Origin: Flavobacteriales bacterium
Lineage (GTDB): Bacteria; Bacteroidota; Bacteroidia; Flavobacteriales_F; PHOS-HE28
Assembly (NCBI GenBank): GCA_024103275.1
Contig: JAGFIV010000050.1
Span: 22,415 to 86,414 of the forward strand
Direction: 5' to 3'
Length of the DNA stretch: 64,000 bases
The translations under genes and the position numbers were made by a program. Of this stretch, positions 1-7,130 are shown piece by piece (within the stretch, counting starts at the first letter, position 1; every line of letters starts with the position of its first letter). The notes under the pieces were generated by a model, which saw only the letters and a program-made list of their open reading frames with translations, ran no database searches and was not told where the DNA came from.

Positions 1-803
1 GTAAAATGGTCCATGGTGCGGTAAATGCCCATCCAGCGGCCCACGACCAGGTCGAAAAGCCGCTGCGGCAAAAGGGCCTGCAGCAGGCGCACGAAGCCCA
101 CCGGCCACGGCATGGCCACCATGGATCGCCTGCGTTCGATGCCCCGGATGATGCGCCGCACCACGCGTTCCGGCTTCAACACGGGGACCCATGGTGAGCG
201 CACCCCGGCGAACATGCCGGTGGAGATGTAGTACGGTGCCACGGTGGTGACGCCGATGTCCAGGCCCTGCTCCTTCATCTCGATGCGCACGCTTTCCGAC
301 CAGCCCATGGCGGCCCACTTGCTGGCGGCATACACGGCCATGCGCGGATTGCCGATCAGCGCCGCTGCGGAGGCGATGATGCACAAATGGCCGCTATTGC
401 GAACCACCATGTCGGGCAATACCGTCAACGCGACGTGCATGGGCGCCACGGCATTGACGGCCATGGTGCGGTCGATCTCGCCCGGCCGCATATCCTGGAA
501 CAGCCGGTTCCCGGTGACGATCCCCGCGTTGTTGACCAGGATGTCCACCGGGCCATGGGCCGTCTTCAATGCAGCGTAGGCCTCCCGCACCCCCACCGGA
601 TCGGTGATGTCCACCCGCTGCACCGCCACGGGGCCCAATGCACCCAGCTCAGCGGCCGTGGTCTCCATCGCCGCCTGGTCGATGTCCCAAATGATCAGCT
701 TGGCGCCCCGCTGCAACACCTCGCGCCCCATGAGCTTTCCGATGCCCGATGCGGCCCCCGTGATGAGGACGTTCCTGCCCCGGAAGATGGTGCGTGGCGG
801 CAT
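1..803 (-). CDS. SDR-family oxidoreductase, 3' end cut by window edge
   Basis: This is a classical short-chain dehydrogenase/reductase that uses NAD(P)(H) on an unidentified substrate. I translated it directly: it starts at ATG 803 and stays open to the left edge, giving 267 residues without a stop. The cofactor motif TGAASGIG is at residues 15-22, NNAG at 91-94, and the catalytic Ser145, Tyr158 and Lys162 (YAASK) have the normal spacing. The C-terminal part is rich in Arg, Leu and Trp and resembles the membrane-associated end of retinol-dehydrogenase-like SDRs, which is inference. It is divergent from the DUF4142 gene. The class is certain; the substrate cannot be read from sequence. Confidence 0.9.
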   Translation of the reverse strand, partial: MPPRTIFRGRNVLITGAASGIGKLMGREVLQRGAKLIIWDIDQAAMETTAAELGALGPVAVQRVDITDPVGVREAYAALKTAHGPVDILVNNAGIVTGNRLFQDMRPGEIDRTMAVNAVAPMHVALTVLPDMVVRNSGHLCIIASAAALIGNPRMAVYAASKWAAMGWSESVRIEMKEQGLDIGVTTVAPYYISTGMFAGVRSPWVPVLKPERVVRRIIRGIERRRSMVAMPWPVGFVRLLQALLPQRLFDLVVGRWMGIYRTMDHF

Positions 804-964
804 GTGTCCTTTGGTTTTCCTAAAAGTAGCATCTGCGGACGGGACCTTCTGCCTTCCGGTGTACAGGGCGAGGGAGGAATGGCGGCCAAGAACATTTTAC
901 ACGTTGATCTGTATCCTTTATCGCCCTGAGGCATCTAAACCATAAACATCAGGACAGAACGATC

Positions 965-1513
965 ATGAAAAACAAAACCACAATGCTGACGCGGGGTGCC
1001 CTGCTATTGGGGGTCTCCGCCTTCCTTTATGCGGGTGCCTTCGCGCAGGAGGCGCCGAAGTTGACCGATCCCGAGATTGCGCACATCGCGGTGACGGCCA
1101 ACCAGATCGACGTGAACTACGCGGGCATCGCCAAGGCGACCTCGAAGAACAAGGATGTCCTTCATTTCGCGGAAACCATGGAACGCGACCATGGCGGCAC
1201 CATCAAGCAAGCGGAGGCTTTGGCGAAGAAACTGAATGTGACCCCGAAGGACAATGCCATGAGCAAGTCGCTGATGGAAGGGGCGGCCAAGGAAACGAAG
1301 GCACTGAAGGCGCTGAAAGGCGCAGCGTTTGACAAGGCGTACATCGACAATGAGGTGGCTTACCACAAGGCGGTGCTGGACGCGATCAAGACGGCACTGA
1401 TCCCGCAAACGCAGAACAGCGAGTTGAAAGGCCTCCTCGAAGCCGTGCTGCCGGTGGTGGAAACCCACTTGGGCCACGCGGAAATGATCCAAAAGAAATT
1501 TGCCGCTAAATGA
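965..1513 (+). CDS. DUF4142 domain exported protein
   Basis: A 182-residue exported protein. A signal peptide covers residues 1 to about 28 and ends in a GAFAQ-type cleavage site. The rest is the four-helix, ferritin-like-looking DUF4142 domain, with the family's recognisable helices around DVLHFAETMERDHGG and the C-terminal segment VVETHLGHAEMIQKK. The function of DUF4142 is not established; members are often periplasmic and stress-associated. The stop codon overlaps the start of the cupredoxin lipoprotein by four bases (ATGA), so the two are almost certainly translated from one mRNA. Confidence 0.88.
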   Translation: MKNKTTMLTRGALLLGVSAFLYAGAFAQEAPKLTDPEIAHIAVTANQIDVNYAGIAKATSKNKDVLHFAETMERDHGGTIKQAEALAKKLNVTPKDNAMSKSLMEGAAKETKALKALKGAAFDKAYIDNEVAYHKAVLDAIKTALIPQTQNSELKGLLEAVLPVVETHLGHAEMIQKKFAAK

Positions 1514-1875
1514 GCCCGGTGACCGTAAAACCCCTCCATCTGCTGGCGCTGGCCAGCCTGCTGTTCGTGGCGTGCGGAACGCCCGAGGAGAAGGCCCCGG
1601 CAACAACGGTTCCGGCGAAGCCGGTCGCCAAATCGGTGGCGGTGAGCATAGCTCAAATGAAATTCCAGCCCGATACGGTGCGGATCCACCCCGGTGACAC
1701 GATCGTGTGGACCAACAATGACGTGGTGGACCATGATGCCACGGCATTCCCGGACAGTGCATGGACTTCCGGAACACTGCACCCGGGCGATAGCTGGCGT
1801 TTCGTGCCACAAGCATCCACGCCCTATTTCTGTAGCATCCATGTCGTCATGAAAGGTGCGGTCATCGTGGAGTGA
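1510..1875 (+). CDS. cupredoxin (plastocyanin-like) lipoprotein
   Basis: A 121-residue small blue-copper-type protein. The lipobox LLFVAC places the lipidated Cys at residue 21, so it should be anchored to a membrane facing the periplasm or surface. A cupredoxin fold follows: a His in VVDHDAT, then the C-x2-H-x4-M ligand cluster in CSIHVVMKG near the C-terminus. That gives the expected type-1 copper set of two His, Cys and Met. The likely role is electron transfer or copper binding; no redox partner is nearby. It is coupled to the DUF4142 gene through a four-base overlap and is followed by a strong hairpin terminator. Confidence 0.88.
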   Translation: MSPVTVKPLHLLALASLLFVACGTPEEKAPATTVPAKPVAKSVAVSIAQMKFQPDTVRIHPGDTIVWTNNDVVDHDATAFPDSAWTSGTLHPGDSWRFVPQASTPYFCSIHVVMKGAVIVE

Positions 1876-1895
1876 CGGCGCCTGGCACGTTCGTG

Positions 1896-1931
1896 ATCAA
1901 GGAAGGCGGCCCAACGGCCGCCTTCCTTGAT
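1896..1931. terminator. hairpin terminator, perfect 16-bp stem
   Basis: ATCAAGGAAGGCGGCC and its exact reverse complement are separated by the loop CAAC. The hairpin lies between the convergent cupredoxin and DUF2905 genes, so it can serve both strands. Confidence 0.85.
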
Positions 1932-2010
1932 TATGCCATTCCATCATCCATGCCCGGCCGATCCGCGGGGAGCGGTGATATTGCCCGGGTGATTCAACGG
2001 TGCCCGGTGG

Positions 2011-2226
2011 CTACAGGCGGCGCAGCAACCGGAGCAGCCCGCTGACCAGAAGCGAGATCAGCAGCATGGTGGTGATGGGGACATACAGGTTGAAGCCTTC
2101 GCGCTTGATGCGGATGTCCCCCGGCAGGTGCCCGATCCATCGCCACCAATTGCCCTTGGTGATCCATGGCCATAACAGCCCTGCAAGGAGGAGCAGGACC
2201 CCGGCGGCAATGAGCAGGCGGCGCAT
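2011..2226 (-). CDS. DUF2905 family small membrane protein
   Basis: A 71-residue protein with two transmembrane helices. The first is at about residues 3-22. A polar loop carries the family signature LPGDI and a segment YVPITT, then the second helix (about 51-65) ends in a basic tail. The whole length fits DUF2905, a family of unknown function. It lies just downstream of the anti-sigma gene on the same strand, but a good -7 box (TAGCTTTG, 2231-2238) overlaps that gene's stop codon. It may therefore be transcribed independently with almost no leader. Confidence 0.85.
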   Translation of the reverse strand: MRRLLIAAGVLLLLAGLLWPWITKGNWWRWIGHLPGDIRIKREGFNLYVPITTMLLISLLVSGLLRLLRRL

Positions 2227-2230
2227 GCCG

Positions 2231-2238
2231 CAAAGCTA
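2231..2238 (-). promoter_or_regulatory. -7 box TAGCTTTG before DUF2905 gene
   Basis: An exact match to the Bacteroidota -7 consensus TA-N2-TTTG. Only four bases separate it from the ATG, and its TAG is the stop codon of the upstream anti-sigma gene. No clear -33 TTG was found. Confidence 0.45.
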
Positions 2239-3378
2239 CCGGCCCACCCCCACGCTGATGCTGACCCGGCGGCCCAGGCGCAAGCGGAGGCGACCGCCCT
2301 CCCCGCTGCGCTGCAGTTCAACTCCCCCGCCCAGCGCACCTGCGGCCTTGTCCGCCATGGCCAAAAGGTCCTCTCCGTCCAGCACGGCACGGCGCGGCTG
2401 GCTGTTGAGCACACGTTCCCGCGTGATGTTGGCCAAGGCCTGTCCCAAGGTTTGATCGGTCGGCGCAGGGGCGGATGCCTGCTGCGCAACCGACCTGGCC
2501 GCCACGGGAGCCTCATCTCCTTGCACGCCTTGCCGGATGACCGGTTGCCCGATCGGTTCCGGGGCATGCGCCACCGGTCCCGGGTCATCGGCAAGCGGTA
2601 ACGGATCCGTTGCGCCCGTGCTTCCCTTCACGGTCTCTTTCGCAGCAAGTGCCGCCTGGCGCGGAACATCAACGGCCGGCTCCTTGTCGTGCCGCTCTTT
2701 CAGCGATGCGCGCTCCTTCCTTGGGCCATGCACGGAAGTGCTGCCATGTGCAATTTCGGTATCGGGAACAGCGGTTGCACCCCCGGAAGCAGAACTCGGC
2801 GTTTCCGCCCCGGTACGCCCGTCCTTGCCAGGGTGTGTGGGCAAGGGCTTTTCCAACCGCACCAGTGGGCCCATCGTCGGATCGGGCCCTTCGTTGAACC
2901 GGATGCCAAGGCCGACCAGGAGCAGTACGCTGGCCGCCGCCGCCATGCGTCCCCAGATGGGGATCACCAGGCCGCGCCGCCTTTTCAGCCGCTCCTTCCC
3001 GGGAAAGGCCATCGGCACGGGCTCCATGCGGGCCAAGGCCATCCATTGCGCCTGTTTCGCCGCCCACGGATGGCGTTGCAGGAAAAGATCCAAGGCCTGC
3101 TCCTGGGCGGCATCCAATTCCCCTTCCATGCGGGCAGCCAGGAAATCATCCAACCGGGCGGGATCCGGCATGCCCTTGGGCGGGAGGCTGCGGTACAGGC
3201 TTTCCTTCGGCAGGGCTTCCACCGTTCCGGGGCCGATGATGGGCAAAGGTCCTGGTTCCGGCCTCAAGTCGGGGTGGAGCAGCAGGAAAGCCTCCAGCTC
3301 CCGTTCCTGTTCAGCGGTGAGCCGTCCTTCCCAGCGGTCCAGCAGCCATGCTTCGTATGTGTGCAGTTCCGGTTTCAT
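2236..3378 (-). CDS. probable anti-sigma factor, single-pass membrane protein
   Basis: A 380-residue protein whose ATG overlaps the stop of the ECF sigma gene by four bases, the usual arrangement for a sigma/anti-sigma pair. The N-terminal ~130 residues are acidic, with two similar segments (AEQERELEAFLLLHP near residue 22 and AQEQALDLFLQRHP near 93) that look like tandem sigma-binding helices. One transmembrane helix follows a basic stretch at about 145-160. The remaining ~220 residues are Pro-, Ala- and Thr-rich and presumably periplasmic. I see no zinc-binding HxxxCxxC motif, so it is not a classical ZAS anti-sigma factor. The role is inferred from position and architecture. Confidence 0.65.
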   Translation of the reverse strand: MKPELHTYEAWLLDRWEGRLTAEQERELEAFLLLHPDLRPEPGPLPIIGPGTVEALPKESLYRSLPPKGMPDPARLDDFLAARMEGELDAAQEQALDLFLQRHPWAAKQAQWMALARMEPVPMAFPGKERLKRRRGLVIPIWGRMAAAASVLLLVGLGIRFNEGPDPTMGPLVRLEKPLPTHPGKDGRTGAETPSSASGGATAVPDTEIAHGSTSVHGPRKERASLKERHDKEPAVDVPRQAALAAKETVKGSTGATDPLPLADDPGPVAHAPEPIGQPVIRQGVQGDEAPVAARSVAQQASAPAPTDQTLGQALANITRERVLNSQPRRAVLDGEDLLAMADKAAGALGGGVELQRSGEGGRLRLRLGRRVSISVGVGR

Positions 3379-3860
3379 AGCACGTTTTCCAAGCTGCCGA
3401 TGTGGTTCTTCAATGCCGTGCGGCCCCGATAGATGTACACCTTCACCTGGGTGACGTTCAACCCGGTGGCCGAGGCGATCTCCTCATAGGAATACCCCTC
3501 CAGGTCGCGCAGCAATACCACGCTGCGTTGCACGGGGGGCAATTGCGCCAAGGCAGCGTCGAGGATCTCCTTCAGGTCGGGCGGCGGGGCCGTACCGGCG
3601 GCATACCCGTCATGTTTAGGTTCCAACGGGACCTGCCGACCGGCGTACCGTACGTTGTCAACCAGGAGATGGTGGGCCGTGGTGAACAGGTAGCTCCTGG
3701 CCTTGGTGCCGTCCACCTCCTCCACGCGCTGCCACAGGCGCGCGAAGCTCTCCTGCACCACATCCTTCGCCTGCTCCAGGTCGCGCAAGTGCTTATGGGC
3801 GAAGCGGTAAATGCCGTCTGCATGCAGGTCCACTGCGGTATTGTATTCAGCGGGCGTCAA
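3375..3860 (-). CDS. ECF RNA polymerase sigma factor
   Basis: A 161-residue sigma-70-family factor. Region 2 is at about residues 9-75 (core binding and promoter melting, with AKDVVQESFARLW). Region 4 is at about 95-150 (helix-turn-helix EGYSYEEIASATGLNVTQVK). The length is typical for an ECF factor without extra domains. No ATG, GTG or other conventional start lies further upstream in frame before a stop, so the start appears to be TTG (3860-3858), which gives the family-like N-terminus TPAEYNTAVDLHADG. It is cotranscribed with the putative anti-sigma gene through an ATGA overlap. The signal sensed is unknown. Confidence 0.9.
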   Translation of the reverse strand: MTPAEYNTAVDLHADGIYRFAHKHLRDLEQAKDVVQESFARLWQRVEEVDGTKARSYLFTTAHHLLVDNVRYAGRQVPLEPKHDGYAAGTAPPPDLKEILDAALAQLPPVQRSVVLLRDLEGYSYEEIASATGLNVTQVKVYIYRGRTALKNHIGSLENVL

Positions 3861-3898
3861 CGACGAGGGTATTGGTACGGGTACGACGGGATGGCCAT
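3857..3898 (-). other. possible 13-codon leader peptide overlapping sigma start
   Basis: An ATG at 3898 opens a 13-residue frame (MAIPSYPYQYPRR) whose TGA overlaps the TTG start of the sigma factor (T-TGA / TTG-A). Such overlap could couple translation of a weak TTG start to a short upstream reading frame. Only the geometry is seen; translation is not shown. Confidence 0.25.
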
Positions 3899-4036
3899 CC
3901 GAAAGTTACAGGCCCTGAAGATCACCCGTTCCGGCAGGGCGCCATTCATCCCGCCCCCCATGCCGTCCATCACGATCGATGTAACCAAATGACCCCCAAA
4001 ATGGTCTCACGGGCAATGACCTAAAACCGGACCACC

Positions 4037-4414
4037 ATGAAAACGACGCTTCTTTCCCTGGCTGCCGCCTTGGCTCTTACACTGGGCAACGCCAACCTGC
4101 ATGCCGCCACGCCCGGCACCCCCGCATCCGTTGCCGGGCTCGCCGACAACAGCGGGCTGCAGCGCGCGGTGAAACACCAGATCAACCGCCACATGATCTT
4201 TCCCTTGGAGGAGGAAGGACAAGACATGTTCGGCGCGGTGGACGTCTCCTTCGCCGTGAATGCCAACGGCCGTCTGGTGGTGCTCTCCGCCAACTCGGAC
4301 AATGACGCCCTCCGCAGCTACGTGGTGGAGCGCCTGGGCCGTGTGCAAGTGGCCGCCAACCCTTCGGGATTGTGGAGGATCTCCCACGTCCGCTTCGTGT
4401 TCCGGCCCGAGTGA
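4037..4414 (+). CDS. exported hypothetical protein, TonB-C-terminus-like
   Basis: A 125-residue exported protein with a signal peptide ending near residue 23 (NANLHA). The mature part has the alternating pattern of small Bacteroidota periplasmic proteins distantly like the TonB C-terminal domain: a helix, a DVSFAVNANGRLVVLSA hairpin, then a final strand RFVFRPE. This similarity is by eye only. It is probably cotranscribed with the following outer-membrane protein, 69 bases downstream. Confidence 0.6.
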   Translation: MKTTLLSLAAALALTLGNANLHAATPGTPASVAGLADNSGLQRAVKHQINRHMIFPLEEEGQDMFGAVDVSFAVNANGRLVVLSANSDNDALRSYVVERLGRVQVAANPSGLWRISHVRFVFRPE

Positions 4415-4483
4415 GCGCGGAAAAGATCCGGCCGCCTGTAACAAATCGCCACCCAGCCTGTCCTACGGGAAAGCAATCCCTCC

Positions 4484-5473
4484 ATGACACGCCTTATCCT
4501 TCCGGCGCTGCTGCTGGCCCCGATGATGGTGATGGCCCAGCAGGACAGCCTGGCCACCGACAGTGCCACCGTGAAAAGGAACCACGCCATTTTCGTCACC
4601 GCAGGCCCGGGCGGGCTCAAGGTGGGCGTGGAGAACACGGACAGCACACACCGGAAAGACCAGTCCGACACGCTGCGCATCACGACCAAGCGCAAGCAGA
4701 TCCGCATCATCACCAGCCTACGCACGGACATCGACACCTCGGAAAGCTTCAATGACAGGGTGCGCGAACTGCGGCGTGAGCGGCGCAACACCTATACGTA
4801 CTGGGCCGGGCTGGAATATGGCATGAGCACGTTCCTCACCAGCGACGGTCGGATCGGTGACGGACCGGAGAGCGGGCCGCTGCAACTGAACAATGCGCGA
4901 AGCCGCTTCTTCGCCATCAACTTCATGGAGCAGAAGGTGGAGTTCGGCACCCACCACGCCGGGTTGCTCACCGGGCTGGGCCTCGAGTTCCTCAATTACA
5001 AGCTCAGCGACAACGTGTCCTTGGCCGCCAACGGCGACAGCACCTACGCCGTACCGATGGAACTGCCGGTGCTGAACAAGAACAAGCTGCGCCAGATCGG
5101 GCTGCGGGTTCCGCTGATGCTGGAATTCAATACCCAGCGCGCCAAGCTTCCGGCCGATGCCGGGGAACTGGCCAAGAAGCCGGGGTGGACCTTCGACCGC
5201 AAGCGCAATTTCCATCTGGCCTTCGGCGTGGTGGGGAGCTGGTACTTCGACACCATGTACAAGCAGAAGTACAAGGAGGACGGACGCAATGTGAAGAACC
5301 GGACCAAGGATGACCTCAACCTGCTGCCGTATCGCCTGGCCGCACGTGCCCAGGTCGGCTTTGCCAGCGTGAACCTTTTTGCCGAATACGCCTTGACCCC
5401 GATGTTCCAGGAGGGTACCACCCCCGATATGCGTGCATTGAACTTCGGCATCACCTTGGTGGGCTTCAATTGA
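4484..5473 (+). CDS. outer-membrane beta-barrel protein
   Basis: A 329-residue exported protein. It has a signal peptide (1 to about 19, ending MVMAQ), then a ~75-residue acidic, Thr-rich linker, then a barrel-like region. The barrel shows repeated amphipathic strands ending in aromatic residues (YTYWAGLEYGMS, FHLAFGVVGSWYF, ALNFGITLVGFN), and the terminal aromatic strand is typical of Bacteroidota outer-membrane barrels of the PorT/OmpW-like type. No ligand or transport role can be assigned. It lies downstream of the small exported protein and is followed by a hairpin terminator. Confidence 0.7.
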   Translation: MTRLILPALLLAPMMVMAQQDSLATDSATVKRNHAIFVTAGPGGLKVGVENTDSTHRKDQSDTLRITTKRKQIRIITSLRTDIDTSESFNDRVRELRRERRNTYTYWAGLEYGMSTFLTSDGRIGDGPESGPLQLNNARSRFFAINFMEQKVEFGTHHAGLLTGLGLEFLNYKLSDNVSLAANGDSTYAVPMELPVLNKNKLRQIGLRVPLMLEFNTQRAKLPADAGELAKKPGWTFDRKRNFHLAFGVVGSWYFDTMYKQKYKEDGRNVKNRTKDDLNLLPYRLAARAQVGFASVNLFAEYALTPMFQEGTTPDMRALNFGITLVGFN

Positions 5474-5518
5474 TCAGCGGGCACCGCGACGAGGGGAAAC
5501 AGTTCGCAACCGCCCGTG

Positions 5519-5544
5519 CAGGGCCGCCGGAAACGGTGGCCCTG
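5519..5544. terminator. hairpin terminator between convergent genes
   Basis: CAGGGCCGCCG and CGGTGGCCCTG pair over 11 bp with one G-T wobble around a GAAA-type loop. The hairpin sits in the ~100-bp convergent gap and is itself enclosed by an outer inverted repeat at 5477-5487 and 5559-5569. Confidence 0.65.
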
Positions 5545-5570
5545 ATTGCTTTCGGAATGCGGTGCCCGCC

Positions 5571-7130
5571 TCACCAACGCACCCCCACCGCCTCGCTCGG
5601 ATCGCTTTCGGTGCCGTCCATGCGCACTAGGCGCACCACGTACTGGTTGAATGCGCCCTTCACGGCTTGCCGGTCGGTGTATCCGGCGGCATCGGGCGGC
5701 AGGGCCTTGACCAGCACCGGCGCCGCACCGTTCACCGCACGGTACAGGTTCAGCGCCTTGCCGCTCCGGGTGCGGGTGGCCCACTCCAGGGCGATGCCCT
5801 CGGCCGTGCGCTTCGCCATCAACAGGCGTGGCCCCGCGAGGTCTTCGCTCCGGCCACGCAGCTCCACGGACGCGGAGGGCCGGCCGCGCACACCGCTGAC
5901 GGAGCGGCCCACCACGCGGTAGCGGTAGGAACGGCCGGCCACGATACTGCTGTCACGGAACAGCGCGGTGCCCGCCGGTATCGGCGCGGCGTTCACGGCG
6001 CGGAAGGCGGTATCGCCCGCCCCGGCGCGCTCCACGTCGGTCATGAAAATGCCTGCATCCGCCGCCCAAGGGTCGCGCCAGCTCACCCAGGCCACGCCGT
6101 CCGCCTCGCGCACGGCGACCTCCGTGGGGGTACTGGGCACGCGGCCATCGAAGGCCTGCACCGTGACGGTCATGGAGGGCATGCTCACCGGCCCGCCGAT
6201 ACTCACGGCCCGGATGCGGTAGCGCCGCACGGCGTTGTCCGTCGCACTGCTGTCAGTCCATTCCACCGCGCCTTGCGCCGGCGCACGGATGCCGGAGGCG
6301 GCAAGCGCGAAGGTGCTGTCCTTGGGCGCCCCGCGCTCCACCTGATAGAAGGCCACGTCAGGGCCTCCGGGCTGCCAGCGGAGCACGATGCCGCGTGCGG
6401 TGGCCTCCGCCGTTACGGCTGCGGGCGGCATCACCTTCGGCTCGTCGTTGCTCAGCCCCTGCACGGGCATGCCCACGGTGGACCTCCCCACCATATCCAC
6501 CAGTTCGATGCGGTAGAAGTAGGTCTCCTTCACGCGCTGCACGTGGTCGGTGTAGCCGGTGTCGGTGGGCGGCAGGTCGGCGATGGGGGAATACGGCCCG
6601 TCGAAGCGGTCGGCGCGATGCACCACGATGCCGCGCACACGCGCACCGTTCCCCACCTTCCACCGCAGGCGGATGGCCCGTTGGCCCGGCAGGTCCGCGG
6701 CGCTTGCCGAACTGATCCACGGGCGCACCTCATCGGCCAGGTTGTCCGCGGAGATCCACGCGGAGCTCGCGGCTTCGCGGCCTGTGGAATCCACCGGCAC
6801 GGCACGGTACTCGTAGATGCCCAGCGCGGAGAAGGCGCTGTCCCAACACTGCACGAAGGTGGTGTCGTGCCGGTTGCCGATGAGGACCGCGGGATGGATC
6901 TCCGCCTCGTCGCCCACATGCTGGCGGCGGCGGTAGATGCGCACTTTGGCGATGGTGCAGGCGGGCGCGGCCCAGGTCACTTGGATCCGGGTGCCATGGC
7001 CTTGCGCATGCAGGGGCTTCAGCGCACAGGCCCCTTGGGCGGCTTTGCCGGCGGCCTGCTGGCCCATGCTGGGCACGGCGACCAGGAGCAGGAGGGAGAA
7101 CAGGATCGTTTTCATCGCAGTGCCGTTCAT
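5571..7130 (-). CDS. exported protein with about five fibronectin type III domains
   Basis: A 519-residue exported protein. The chosen ATG at 7130 overlaps the TGA of the giant upstream gene (ATGA). An ATG five codons later (7115) begins MKTILFSLLLLVAVPSMGQ, an equally good signal peptide. The mature part is a chain of ~95-residue modules with FN3 features: a conserved Trp (RLRWKV, VLRWQPG, WVSWRDP, ALEWATR) and a YRY/YFYRI strand near each module end. There is no T9SS sorting domain at the C-terminus. It probably works with the two genes upstream, as a surface or periplasmic partner. No enzymatic motif is seen. Confidence 0.8.
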   Translation of the reverse strand: MNGTAMKTILFSLLLLVAVPSMGQQAAGKAAQGACALKPLHAQGHGTRIQVTWAAPACTIAKVRIYRRRQHVGDEAEIHPAVLIGNRHDTTFVQCWDSAFSALGIYEYRAVPVDSTGREAASSAWISADNLADEVRPWISSASAADLPGQRAIRLRWKVGNGARVRGIVVHRADRFDGPYSPIADLPPTDTGYTDHVQRVKETYFYRIELVDMVGRSTVGMPVQGLSNDEPKVMPPAAVTAEATARGIVLRWQPGGPDVAFYQVERGAPKDSTFALAASGIRAPAQGAVEWTDSSATDNAVRRYRIRAVSIGGPVSMPSMTVTVQAFDGRVPSTPTEVAVREADGVAWVSWRDPWAADAGIFMTDVERAGAGDTAFRAVNAAPIPAGTALFRDSSIVAGRSYRYRVVGRSVSGVRGRPSASVELRGRSEDLAGPRLLMAKRTAEGIALEWATRTRSGKALNLYRAVNGAAPVLVKALPPDAAGYTDRQAVKGAFNQYVVRLVRMDGTESDPSEAVGVRW

